Below are positions 6,227-14,312 of a stretch of DNA of 64,000 nucleotides, piece by piece. How positions within the stretch are numbered: position 1 is the stretch's first letter; every line of letters begins with the position of its first letter. The stretch lies in IMG/VR virus record IMGVR_UViG_3300010885_011634, positions 1 to 64,000 of that record. One strand, written 5' to 3'. This DNA is from a virus. A model generated the notes under the pieces. It did no database searches. It saw only the letters and a list, made by a program, of their open reading frames with translations, and had not been told where the DNA came from. The position numbers were made by a program, and so were the translations under genes.

Positions 6227-7637
6227 CGCCGCCCATGTTGTTAAGGATTTCTCTTAACTTAGTTGATTCTACATGAGCACGTACTTTACCTACAGGCACG
6301 CCTTCTGTTGGCTCTTCACGCTCTTCTGTTTGTAAATTGGTCTTGCGTTTGATACTGTCAATAATTGAACTAGCACCGCGACTAGCTGAACCTCCGTGGT
6401 CTTGTTCATCTTCTGGTAAATCGCTGATCTTTAATGATTCTAGATTAAACTCTAGATCAATCTTCATACCAACACCACTCGAACTACGAGTTTTCATTAA
6501 CTGTATTTGATAGCGTCCACGTTCACGCATAGCCCTACTAGTGAAGATACCAAACACGTTATCTGCCGTTTGAATCTTACTTAAACCACCACTAATATGA
6601 CTGTGATCAAACTCAACTTCTTCAACTGCTCCACGATTCAACTGTGCCGCTGTAACGAACACACAGTTCTTTTCTACTGCTAGATTACGCAGTTCTTCTG
6701 ACACATACTTGTCTTTGATAAACAAGTCTGCTGGACTGATCTTTTTACTCACTGGCATCAGCAAGTCTAAATAGTCAACTAACAATACGTCTACTTTCTT
6801 GCCTACTTTGATTTCATATTCTTTTAAGTATGCTCGAATGTCGTTGGCAGTCTTACCGCTTGGCATGTACTTGACCTGTAACATACCTGCTTTCTTGCCT
6901 ATGATCTTAACTTTCATTTCAACATCATCTAAATCCTTAAAGATGTCTTTAGTTGCAATACCTGTAAGCATTGCATCAATACGCATACTAACCAATGCTT
7001 CTGAAAGTTCTAGTGTTAGATAAACTACATTAAGGCCCATTAACGCCCAGTTCACACCTAAGTTCGCTAAGAACAATGATTTACCTGCACCCGATCCACC
7101 TGCAAAGATATTCAACTCTCCGCGGTTCATGCCACCAAACAATCTACGATCCATGCTAGGCCAGCCTGTACTTACCTGTCCGTTTTTATCTTTAATACCT
7201 AATAGTCTACCACGTGGATCAGCAAAGTAGTCAGTACCCATATCACGTGCCAGTCCAATTTGTACTGCTTCTTTGATCAGTACTTCAACTGCACCGTAGT
7301 CATGCTTTTCTAATAAGTCTGCTGAATTAATAATTGCTCGTTCAAGAGCTTTGTGTTGTGTGAACTGTTCAAACTCATCCATGAACCAATCCATATGCCC
7401 ATCTTTGATTTCTTCAGGCTTTTTCAGTTCAGTACGACAAGTGGCATTGACCATTTCATAGTCCGGTAATACATTGTAGCCTTTAGCATATTCATTAATG
7501 AACTCTGCGGCATCTTGTAGTTTACGATCAAACAGGGTGTGATCAAAAATACCCTGACAGCGTACAAACACTTCTGCATCTGCTAACATTAATTCAAGAT
7601 ATAATTTTTGTACTTCGTATCCGTATTCTTTTATCAT
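6216..7637 (-). CDS. 41: replicative DNA helicase, gp41-like (DnaB family)
   Basis: A 473-aa RecA-fold helicase. An N-terminal helical domain (about 1-130) precedes the ATPase core with Walker A GGSGAGKS (180-187) and Walker B LLVDYLDLL (about 284-292). The C-terminal 70 residues are charged and probably flexible. In T4 this helicase forms a hexamer on the lagging strand and works with primase gp61, which is directly upstream here (3-nt gap). Length matches T4 gp41 (475 aa). Confidence 0.93.
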   Translation of the reverse strand: MIKEYGYEVQKLYLELMLADAEVFVRCQGIFDHTLFDRKLQDAAEFINEYAKGYNVLPDYEMVNATCRTELKKPEEIKDGHMDWFMDEFEQFTQHKALERAIINSADLLEKHDYGAVEVLIKEAVQIGLARDMGTDYFADPRGRLLGIKDKNGQVSTGWPSMDRRLFGGMNRGELNIFAGGSGAGKSLFLANLGVNWALMGLNVVYLTLELSEALVSMRIDAMLTGIATKDIFKDLDDVEMKVKIIGKKAGMLQVKYMPSGKTANDIRAYLKEYEIKVGKKVDVLLVDYLDLLMPVSKKISPADLFIKDKYVSEELRNLAVEKNCVFVTAAQLNRGAVEEVEFDHSHISGGLSKIQTADNVFGIFTSRAMRERGRYQIQLMKTRSSSGVGMKIDLEFNLESLKISDLPEDEQDHGGSASRGASSIIDSIKRKTNLQTEEREEPTEGVPVGKVRAHVESTKLREILNNMGGDEE

Positions 7638-7640
7638 ATA

Positions 7641-8660
7641 TTAATTATATACTCTTTCTAATTTTTGTTCTAGTTGTTTCATGGCCATTTGTAATTTTAT
7701 ATGTCCTTTTTGTGCTGTTTTGATAGCATCGACAATTACAAATAACTTGCCGTATCTCTGTACAGCATCTGCACTATCTTTTACGTCAGCATCCCAGTTA
7801 GGAAACGCCACGGCCCAGTCATGTTGGATAGCTCGTTTAATAAGCTCAAGCCCAGCTTCATCTTGATCGGGTATTACAATAACTTCATGCCCTAGACTAT
7901 TAATTATACGTGCCTGTTGATCCGCAATGTCGTTAGTGAGTAACGCTACACCACCTACTGCTAACGCATCAAATGGTCCTTCACAAACAAATACATATTT
8001 TTGATATTCTTCTTGGCTATCAACATTAAACACAAAATGCGGATGCTGATCAGAAATATATTTTGGTTTACCGTCTGTGACTTTACGAGCAGTATTGCCT
8101 ACTATTTCTCCTTTATAGAAAAACGGTAGTATTACTCTATTGTCAAATCCAGATAAAGGAGTCCAATAGAACTGTCCACTAAATGCATCATGCCCACGAT
8201 CAATAATATATTTGACTACACTAACAAATGCATCCTGACTATCGCTTGGCAAGTCGTCTACTATAGAAGACCATTCAGATATTGGCATAGCACCCTCTGG
8301 TAGTTCTTTTACTCCAAAGTCAACTACGGGTTCTGAATGAGTGGGTTGATAATCGGCAGATTCTGTTTTGAGTGCTTCAAAAATTAATTCTTTAATATCA
8401 TCTTCTGATGCACCTAACCATTTACAAAGATTCTTAAATTTGTTAGATATTGGACGACCCGGCAGCCAACTTGCTGTAAATTTACAATTGAAACAATTAT
8501 AAACTATACCTTGATCAAATCGTAACCCACCTCGTTTACGTGTATCTGATTTGTGGCCGCGATGTCCGCAACAGGGGGCGTTAAAACTAGTCCAACCAGA
8601 CGGACTTGCTTTTGCACGTGAAGGTAATAGCGTTCGAAATTTGTCAACTACGAGAGTCAT
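7641..8660 (-). CDS. 61: DNA primase, gp61-like
   Basis: A 339-aa primase. The N-terminus has a zinc-binding site (Cys30, Cys31, His33, then Cys56 and Cys59 in YNCFNCKF). A TOPRIM domain follows: Glu in FVCEGPFDALA (about 225-235) and the acidic pair in VIVIPDQDEAG (about 256-266). It makes RNA primers at the fork together with gp41, the next gene. A consensus sigma70 promoter puts +1 on its ATG. Confidence 0.92.
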   Translation of the reverse strand: MTLVVDKFRTLLPSRAKASPSGWTSFNAPCCGHRGHKSDTRKRGGLRFDQGIVYNCFNCKFTASWLPGRPISNKFKNLCKWLGASEDDIKELIFEALKTESADYQPTHSEPVVDFGVKELPEGAMPISEWSSIVDDLPSDSQDAFVSVVKYIIDRGHDAFSGQFYWTPLSGFDNRVILPFFYKGEIVGNTARKVTDGKPKYISDQHPHFVFNVDSQEEYQKYVFVCEGPFDALAVGGVALLTNDIADQQARIINSLGHEVIVIPDQDEAGLELIKRAIQHDWAVAFPNWDADVKDSADAVQRYGKLFVIVDAIKTAQKGHIKLQMAMKQLEQKLERVYN

Positions 8661-8666
8661 ACATAT

Positions 8667-8695
8667 AGTATACTATCTGTATAAGACCTTGTCAA
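8667..8695 (-). promoter_or_regulatory. early sigma70 promoter for primase-helicase, predicted leaderless
   Basis: Minus-strand TTGACA (8695-8690), 17-bp spacer, TATACT (8672-8667). ATG 8660 is 7 nt past the -10 box, so transcription should begin at the A of the start codon. The promoter overlaps the end of the upstream gene. Confidence 0.88.
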
Positions 8696-9488
8696 CGGTT
8701 CCTGTGGTTGGATAATGCCGAACTCGGAAAAAATTGTATTTTCCTGTGACATTTTTATATACTTGACTTGCACTAGATAATGTTAACGTTTCAAGATCTG
8801 TCCAAACATGTGGATTGCCACCTTCACTTAGACTACCTTGAATTTTTACAGTGCCAGTATAATTTGAACAGCTTAATTGGAATGTGTGTAGACTTTGTGG
8901 TACTTGTGTAATACCTACTGCGTCAATTAAACTAGAAGTATAATATTTAGGTTCTGTATTACCGGTTGTGCCTGGATTAATATATTCAAATTTGGTTACG
9001 ATAATGCTTTCTTCTGCTTCACCTAACACGTCACCGGATACTTCCATAGTACCAATGGCACCGTATTGAGCATCTTGAAACATAGGTGTTTTAGAAGTCA
9101 CGGTATATTCGTCTGTTCCGCTAATTGGCGAACGGACTTCTTGAGTAATGCTGTAATTATAGAATCCTGATTCTAATTCTGCTAATTCTGCTTGAGTCAA
9201 AATAACATAAACTTTGCCACCGCTGGCACTAACTGTAACACAGTCTTTGCTGAGAATTAAATCTTTCCCCTCTCTGGTAATGATGTTAAATACCAAAGTA
9301 GAGCCGCTTATATCTGCGGCTTTCTGGTCCGAGTTCCGTACCTGTAAATCAATACGATTATCAACACTGCGATAAGTTTTTAAGTTGCGATTATACACTC
9401 TACGATACCTCTCCGTTTGCCAGGAAGCCAGCGCATTTGTAAATACGTCTATCTTATTTGGATATAAATAAACTGAATTAAGTTGCAT
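8673..9488 (-). CDS. probable virion protein, 271 aa
   Basis: A mostly beta-type protein without membrane segment or enzyme motif. The N-terminus (LYPNKIDVFTNALASW, YRRVYNRNLK) and following beta repeats resemble a conserved structural-type protein of marine T4-like phages. A GATAAATA late box at 9516-9509 supports late expression; AAAGG about 11 nt before ATG 9488 may be the ribosome site. Possibly a tail or fibre component; exact role unknown. Confidence 0.6.
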   Translation of the reverse strand: MQLNSVYLYPNKIDVFTNALASWQTERYRRVYNRNLKTYRSVDNRIDLQVRNSDQKAADISGSTLVFNIITREGKDLILSKDCVTVSASGGKVYVILTQAELAELESGFYNYSITQEVRSPISGTDEYTVTSKTPMFQDAQYGAIGTMEVSGDVLGEAEESIIVTKFEYINPGTTGNTEPKYYTSSLIDAVGITQVPQSLHTFQLSCSNYTGTVKIQGSLSEGGNPHVWTDLETLTLSSASQVYKNVTGKYNFFRVRHYPTTGTVDKVLYR

Positions 9489-9508
9489 ACATTACTGGAC
9501 CTTTACAA

Positions 9509-9516
9509 TATTTATC
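9509..9516 (-). promoter_or_regulatory. T4-type late promoter, GATAAATA
   Basis: Seven of eight bases match. Last A at 9509, predicted +1 near 9503 and a 15-nt leader with AAAGG before ATG 9488. Confidence 0.6.
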
Positions 9517-9517
9517 A

Positions 9518-9889
9518 ATGAGAATAACAGAAAACTTACAAGAAAATTTTCCATTCATAAGCGTATTAAACCACGTAAACCATGAATACGTAGGCATTAT
9601 AATCAACCAAGATGCTCAGGTAACTAGCATGTATGATTATGTATCAATACGAACAGAACAAGAACGAACACGCTTCTTAGAACTAGGTGAAGCATGGTGG
9701 TGGGAATCAAATAGACAAATTCCTATTAATATTTTTCTATCTAGAGAAATTGGGGAATTTAAGTATGTTATTAAAAACTTCAGTACCAAAGATGTTAAAT
9801 TACTACATGGCCCTTGTACTAGCTTAAATGATATTATTGTAAAAAGAATTAAACGTAAATCTATTACATTAGTTCGTCGAGCAACCTAA
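9518..9889 (+). CDS. conserved phage protein, 123 aa, plus-strand island
   Basis: A single plus-strand gene between two minus-strand strings. It is aromatic-rich (EAWWWESNRQIPINIFL) and fits a conserved family of unknown function in marine T4-like phages. No enzymatic motif. Only about 9 nt separate its ATG from the divergent late box, so its own promoter is unclear. Its stop interlocks with that of the next minus-strand gene (CTAA, 9886-9889). Confidence 0.75.
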   Translation: MRITENLQENFPFISVLNHVNHEYVGIIINQDAQVTSMYDYVSIRTEQERTRFLELGEAWWWESNRQIPINIFLSREIGEFKYVIKNFSTKDVKLLHGPCTSLNDIIVKRIKRKSITLVRRAT

Positions 9890-10464
9890 CTAAACTCGTA
9901 ACTAATCTCTTCACAAATTAAATTCATTTGAACAACGACTGCAACTGCATACGCAGTAGCATGCGACTTCTTAAAGAAATACTCGTCATTCTTTGGTTTT
10001 ACCCACACTTCGTTCATTATTGTAGTCCAATCTTTCTCTATCAGATAACGCTTCGCTGGTCGTATCATCGCTAGTACTGCTGCTAATTGTTCGATGCTTT
10101 TCGGCTGCACTTTGTTGAGTATAGAAGAGTTCCCGTTGACGTGAAATAGTAAGCTGTTGAAAGATGAATCTATTAGCAAATCCCATAATGGCTCTCGGTT
10201 CATTAATTCCATGAGATGCTCTTCATCTCGTACACCTTTATATATCCCAACGTTGAGAAAATCTATTTTGAAATACCCTAAGTCCTCAGCGGCTTCATAT
10301 GGTACTGCACAAATACCTTCAACGGCATTCATTGGTACTTCGTGTAGATAGACTCCTGTATTATGCTTAACTAATTTGTTATCATCAATACGACTAGCTC
10401 GTACATGCTTAAACAAAGTTAATGCTTGCTCACGATCTAAAAAGTCTATATCTATATCTGGCAT
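9886..10464 (-). CDS. miniature relative of bacterial DNA polymerase III alpha (C-family)
   Basis: A complete 192-aa protein whose motifs match, in order, the catalytic core of DnaE/PolC polymerases: MPDIDIDF (residues 1-8; Asp5 and Asp7 correspond to the first two catalytic Asp of E. coli DnaE), KHNTGV (33-38), YFKIDFL (64-70; Asp68 corresponds to the third), the helix IEQLAAVLAMIRPA (124-137) and KSHATAYA (166-173). In bacteria this core spans roughly 500 residues, so fingers and most of the thumb, plus PHP, beta-binding and OB regions, are missing. It ends a gene string that also encodes a gp62-like clamp-loader subunit. Homology is strong; polymerase activity is uncertain. Confidence 0.75.
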   Translation of the reverse strand: MPDIDIDFLDREQALTLFKHVRASRIDDNKLVKHNTGVYLHEVPMNAVEGICAVPYEAAEDLGYFKIDFLNVGIYKGVRDEEHLMELMNREPLWDLLIDSSFNSLLFHVNGNSSILNKVQPKSIEQLAAVLAMIRPAKRYLIEKDWTTIMNEVWVKPKNDEYFFKKSHATAYAVAVVVQMNLICEEISYEFS

Positions 10465-10637
10465 GGTTCAACCTTTTTCCAACTAGACGGTCCATCTGAA
10501 GAAAAGCCAACGTACTGTTCGCCAGTCTCCATATCAATTAACCTGTACTTCTCTGGACATCGAGTGTACACGGTTAATGTTTTAGGATTCTCAAGTTCTA
10601 ATACTTGTGACCCGTCTTTTAATGTTCTAGTGGTCAT
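10452..10637 (-). CDS. small conserved phage protein, 61 aa
   Basis: A small beta-type protein (TLKDGSQVLEL, then YTRCPEKYRLIDMETGEQYVG, Trp-Lys near the end) of a kind common in marine T4-like phages, function unknown. Its end overlaps the next gene by 13 nt and its ATG abuts the previous stop, so it is translated as part of the long string. Confidence 0.75.
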   Translation of the reverse strand: MTTRTLKDGSQVLELENPKTLTVYTRCPEKYRLIDMETGEQYVGFSSDGPSSWKKVEPCQI

Positions 10638-10873
10638 TAATTTAATCTTGTGGTTTCGAATAATAATAAAGGCAACGTGTCTGCTAAAAATTGTGCGTAT
10701 TCTTCTGCATCTTCATCATCAGCGAATCCAGAAAATTTAACATACACTACTCCTTCTTCTGTATCTGTTGGCGCCGAATACACTTCAATATCAATATCAT
10801 CTCTAGAAATAAATTCTTCGTTTTCACGTAATTCTTCTACTTCTTCTATTTTTGGCGGCGGTCTTTTTGGCAT
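10637..10873 (-). CDS. small acidic protein, 78 aa
   Basis: A Pro/Lys start (MPKRPPPK) is followed by a strongly acidic sequence and a short alpha/beta part ending LPLLLFETT. No recognised family. It shares one base with each neighbour (starts and stops at 10873 and 10637). Confidence 0.7.
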   Translation of the reverse strand: MPKRPPPKIEEVEELRENEEFISRDDIDIEVYSAPTDTEEGVVYVKFSGFADDEDAEEYAQFLADTLPLLLFETTRLN

Positions 10874-11556
10874 TATAGTATTTTAGCTTCCTTAATGATG
10901 TCTTTAACTAATTCAATATCTGCAGGCAATGCTTTGAAACGGCGCATCCAAAATTGTGGATCAATCATAGGTCCTATAATTTCCAATTGCTCATCATTCA
11001 TACGACGCAACATTTCTTTACCTGACTTACTATTTAAGATAATCCACGGCGATACTAACCCTTCTTTAATATCGTGTGTAGCACGATTCAAATTTACATA
11101 TTGAAAATAATGTTCCCACCCAGCATTATTTTCATCTGCCCACTCCATCATCGTTTTGATAGTACGTTGTATTGCACCGTCAGCAGGTTCTTTTTTAATT
11201 AACTCTGCAACATACGTTTCATACAACTCATCACGACACCAATGATCTAATTTTACTCCACTGCGTATTACAAACTCTATAAACATCTCTGGATATATTG
11301 GCGCTGTATTAACTAAGAAACTACCAAATTTAACCATGGCATTATAAAATGCGCTTGATGCAAAGTCTTCAAAGGATTTAGTAGCGTGAGACTTTTGAGA
11401 TATCTCATAAAATCTTTGATAAGTTAATAACCCTGCCTGTACATGTTTTTCATGCTTGCTCATGTGCCTGCGTTTTTGTTCGCATACATGTACGGCTAGA
11501 GTTTTTTCTTTAGCAAATTCTTTATTACAATATTCGCACTTAAAACTTAATTGCAT
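10873..11556 (-). CDS. C2H2-type zinc-finger protein, 227 aa
   Basis: ATG 11556 is chosen; a GTG 33 nt upstream extends further into the preceding gene. The N-terminus is a zinc finger (Cys7, Cys10, His23 with Cys25 or His31) in FKCEYCNKEF and TLAVHVC. The remaining 190 residues are helical with no known domain. A nucleic-acid-binding role is likely from the finger. It sits between the gp62-like gene and the small acidic gene in one transcript. Confidence 0.7.
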   Translation of the reverse strand: MQLSFKCEYCNKEFAKEKTLAVHVCEQKRRHMSKHEKHVQAGLLTYQRFYEISQKSHATKSFEDFASSAFYNAMVKFGSFLVNTAPIYPEMFIEFVIRSGVKLDHWCRDELYETYVAELIKKEPADGAIQRTIKTMMEWADENNAGWEHYFQYVNLNRATHDIKEGLVSPWIILNSKSGKEMLRRMNDEQLEIIGPMIDPQFWMRRFKALPADIELVKDIIKEAKIL

Positions 11557-12019
11557 TGATCTGTTTTTTGTCCCAACCAAGTGTTGCACAATATTCCTTA
11601 ATTTCTTTATCTGTTGTAATTTTAGCCATTGTTTCTATATCTGCTAATTTAGTACTAGGAAATAATTCTGCAAGGAATTCTTCTTTTTTATTCTTTTGTT
11701 TCTTTAACGGAATCCATTCATGAAAGAATGTTTTCTTGCTTTCATGACTACACATACATAGCGTTTGCCAAACTAGCTTTGGATGCTTTTGTATGTCATT
11801 CCAATTCTTATTATAAAATTCATTAGTGGTTAAAACAAAGTGTTCTTGATGTTCTCTATTGCTTGTCTTAACATTACTAATATATCGATTTAGATTCCAA
11901 AAATCGCCTTTGATTTCTTTCTTGCCTTCGTCTGTGGCAGCTTCCCACAGATCTTTAAGTCCAAGGTCTACTGCTGGAATCATATCCTTAAAAAGATCTA
12001 CGTGTTTATTTTGGCCCAT
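11540..12019 (-). CDS. 62: clamp-loader small subunit, gp62-like (tentative)
   Basis: A 159-aa protein with the pattern of small clamp-loader subunits of T4-like phages: FWNLNRYISNV, TTNEFYN, KHPKLVWQTLC and HEWI, with a helical C-terminus. In T4, gp62 with gp44 loads the gp45 clamp. No gp44 or gp45 is in the window, so the call rests on sequence pattern alone. An upstream sigma70-like promoter (12043-12071) could give it separate expression. Confidence 0.55.
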   Translation of the reverse strand: MGQNKHVDLFKDMIPAVDLGLKDLWEAATDEGKKEIKGDFWNLNRYISNVKTSNREHQEHFVLTTNEFYNKNWNDIQKHPKLVWQTLCMCSHESKKTFFHEWIPLKKQKNKKEEFLAELFPSTKLADIETMAKITTDKEIKEYCATLGWDKKQINAIKF

Positions 12020-12254
12020 GTTCTTTACTCAAATGATATAATATTATAACACGTTCAAGAGCGGATTGCAAGGCCTCATTGGTCTTTGCTGCTCTCCGAA
12101 TTTCTCCCCAAAGTTTATCCTCTTTAAGTTGATCAAGCGAGTCTTGGAGGGCTGGATCCACTGAATGCAATGATCGATCTAAGGTTCCAAATTTTCGTGA
12201 ATAGACAGTCTTTCCACCATCTGGACTTTCAAATATAAGCGGTAGTTGTTTCAT
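12006..12254 (-). CDS. small conserved phage protein, 82 aa
   Basis: ATG 12254 overlaps the methyltransferase stop as ATGA; a longer frame to 12290 is less likely. The N-terminal motif LIFESPDGGKTVYSRKFG recurs in small proteins of marine T4-like phages, function unknown. The C-terminal half is helical and charged. Confidence 0.7.
   Translation of the reverse strand: MKQLPLIFESPDGGKTVYSRKFGTLDRSLHSVDPALQDSLDQLKEDKLWGEIRRAAKTNEALQSALERVIILYHLSKEHGPK
12043..12071 (-). promoter_or_regulatory. possible internal sigma70 promoter before the gp62-like gene
   Basis: Minus-strand TTGCAA (12071-12066), 17-bp spacer, TATAAT (12048-12043), +1 near 12036. The -35 box is only four of six. Confidence 0.4.
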
Positions 12255-12814
12255 TTTACAAACTTTAAGATTAATTCTGAGCCTACCCAATTTTTGAATT
12301 GTTCAGTCCACCAGTCTTGGTCTGTGCGCTCAAGCTCTTCTGCGGTGTATGCCTGCTCAATTTCAGTACCACGCTTTTTCTTTTTACCTAGTTTAAGATT
12401 TGTACCTATGAAACAAAACTTTGTTGTCATACGCATTAAATGATCAATTACTATTGATAAATCTTCTGTTGGAATAGCTGATAAGGCTTGTATGGCAATT
12501 ATAGCATCAAATTTAGAATCTAAAGGCGGATATACTTCAAATTTTTCAACGCAAGGATCAAACTTATATACTGATGTTAAATTTAAGTATTCGTCAAAAG
12601 TTTGATTATCAGTACCAAAATTAATTATTGATCCTGGCTCGTAGTGTAGACCTTTGCCGCAACCGTAATCTAATAATGTTTTAGCATTGTGTTTTTGTGC
12701 TAAGGCTTTAATTTCATCTGCATACGCTAATGTGCCGCCCCCTGAGTATGTTTTATTCTGCAGGTGAAACTGTCTAACACCCTCAACTCTATGATAATAT
12801 TCTTGACTAAACAT
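12251..12814 (-). CDS. SAM-dependent methyltransferase, class I
   Basis: A 187-aa Rossmann methyltransferase: motif I TLLDYGCGKG (about 46-55) binds SAM, followed by an Asp-containing motif II region (YKFDPCV, about 83-89) and a motif IV-like strand (FDAIIAIQAL). The acceptor is unknown; its place at the end of a sugar gene string suggests modification of a glycan or small metabolite. The start is 3 nt from the preceding stop. Confidence 0.8.
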   Translation of the reverse strand: MFSQEYYHRVEGVRQFHLQNKTYSGGGTLAYADEIKALAQKHNAKTLLDYGCGKGLHYEPGSIINFGTDNQTFDEYLNLTSVYKFDPCVEKFEVYPPLDSKFDAIIAIQALSAIPTEDLSIVIDHLMRMTTKFCFIGTNLKLGKKKKRGTEIEQAYTAEELERTDQDWWTEQFKNWVGSELILKFVK

Positions 12815-12816
12815 TG

Positions 12817-13500
12817 TTACACCTGTGAATTATAAAAATTTAATAAGTTTACGTACTGTTCGTTTTCGTGTTTTCTAGATCCTTTTGCTGTCCAAATCAT
12901 TCGATCAGGAGTCATCTTTGTACCAGTCCACTCAGAACTTAATTGCGGTATTGGTTTTTCAATCATCATAGCATCTAATATATCTTGATCTAAAAACCAA
13001 TAAATGTTTCCTTGTTTGAAACTTTCATATAATCTAGTGCTGTATGTATTTCTAAAATCATCAGCTCCAAATGATATCGCACTGGCTAATGACTTACCAC
13101 CTTTTCTAATAGTAATTTTACTAAGGTCAGTTGCTTCTAAAAATTTAGTTAGTGGGATTGTTTTATTAGCAATCACATCACAATCAAAACTTATAACCTT
13201 TGCAGAAGGATCAAATATTTCCGGAATTCTTATAAACCGAATGCAAGCACATAACGTATTAAATTCTTTATTATTAATATCTATTAATTCGCTGGTATAG
13301 CTTACGCTTTTTTGAGAGCACCATTCTAGTTGTTCATTGGTTGGATTATACAAATGAACATGAACATTTGCCCACGGTGCATGTTGTAGTAAACTTAATG
13401 CTAGTGCTTTGCCATATAGATCAAAATATTTTGAATCTGCTGCAAAGTAGAAGAAGTTACCAACTAAGCGAGACGGTACATTCAAAGACGGTAGGATCAT
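12817..13500 (-). CDS. glycosyltransferase, GT8-like (GT-A fold)
   Basis: A 227-aa protein with a DxD-type metal/nucleotide site in VISFDCDVIAN (about 103-113), preceded by KALALSLLQHAPWANVHVHLYN and followed by the GT8-type acceptor segment WFLDQDILDAMM (about 168-179). It probably transfers a hexose from a UDP-sugar. It overlaps the sugar reductase gene by 4 nt (ATGA), tying it to the pathway genes upstream. Confidence 0.8.
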   Translation of the reverse strand: MILPSLNVPSRLVGNFFYFAADSKYFDLYGKALALSLLQHAPWANVHVHLYNPTNEQLEWCSQKSVSYTSELIDINNKEFNTLCACIRFIRIPEIFDPSAKVISFDCDVIANKTIPLTKFLEATDLSKITIRKGGKSLASAISFGADDFRNTYSTRLYESFKQGNIYWFLDQDILDAMMIEKPIPQLSSEWTGTKMTPDRMIWTAKGSRKHENEQYVNLLNFYNSQV

Positions 13501-14312
13501 AGATTTTTTAATTCGTTAAGCATTATATCGTAATTGGGAATATTGAACTCTAATAATTTACGTGTATCAATTAAGATTTTGTTTACAGGCTTTGGACCTT
13601 GTGTCTGTACAATAGTTTTGTTAAGAGCAAATGTTTCATTTATCTTACACAACAAGTCATATTTGTTAATTTTATTATCGTTATTAACAAGATGGTACAC
13701 TCCGGTAATTACAGGAGTTTGCATGTATTGATCAATACATTTTGCTAACTGTAAGGTAGTAATGCCATTCCACCAAGCATTATCCCATCCTTGTAATTCA
13801 GTCGCTGGGTTGTTAACGACCCAATTAAAAAGTCCTGTGCCATTCGATTTTAACTCAGGGCCAATAATACTCATTCTAAATGTAACATCTTTACTGTTAT
13901 TCACTTCACCTAAGGATTTTGAGTTGCCATAGGCATTCATTTCAGTATGAACATCTGCTTCGACGTATTCACCTTTCTTACCATCAAACACGCAGTCTGT
14001 TGAAAGATGTATTAGTTTCGTAGCAGTATTTTTTAATGCCTGCTCAACGTAGTGCGGAAACCAAGAATTAATAATTGCAGCTCTATCTGGACGATCATTG
14101 CTGTCTTTGACTAACAAGCCAATACAATTTATAACGTAATCGTAGACATCAATATTATTAAAAAACTGTGTAACATCTACTACATTTTCGATGTCTAAAT
14201 GAAAATCAGCATCAGTTCTAGCGACAGTATGCACAACATAATTTTGTTGTTTAAGATACTTTACAATAACATGTCCAGCCATGCCATTGGCGCCAATTAC
14301 TAAGACTTTCAT
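13497..14312 (-). CDS. RmlD-type sugar-nucleotide 4-reductase
   Basis: A 271-aa extended SDR: NAD(P)-binding GANGMAG (7-13), the family motif LSTDCVFDGKKG and catalytic Tyr-x3-Lys in YGNSK. It follows the dehydratase (4-nt overlap) and the 2-epimerase. WbjC/CapF enzymes carry an additional C-terminal cupin of about 100 residues that is absent here, while reductases of the UDP-L-RhaNAc/L-QuiNAc branch (WbvR type) do not. The latter branch is therefore inferred. Confidence 0.8.
   Translation of the reverse strand: MKVLVIGANGMAGHVIVKYLKQQNYVVHTVARTDADFHLDIENVVDVTQFFNNIDVYDYVINCIGLLVKDSNDRPDRAAIINSWFPHYVEQALKNTATKLIHLSTDCVFDGKKGEYVEADVHTEMNAYGNSKSLGEVNNSKDVTFRMSIIGPELKSNGTGLFNWVVNNPATELQGWDNAWWNGITTLQLAKCIDQYMQTPVITGVYHLVNNDNKINKYDLLCKINETFALNKTIVQTQGPKPVNKILIDTRKLLEFNIPNYDIMLNELKNL

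Noticed and set aside
9484-9516. Sigma70 promoter for the plus-strand gene at 9518
   Set aside because: TACAAT is acceptable as -10 but the only -35 candidate (TTGCAT) is 15 bp away, so no call was made.
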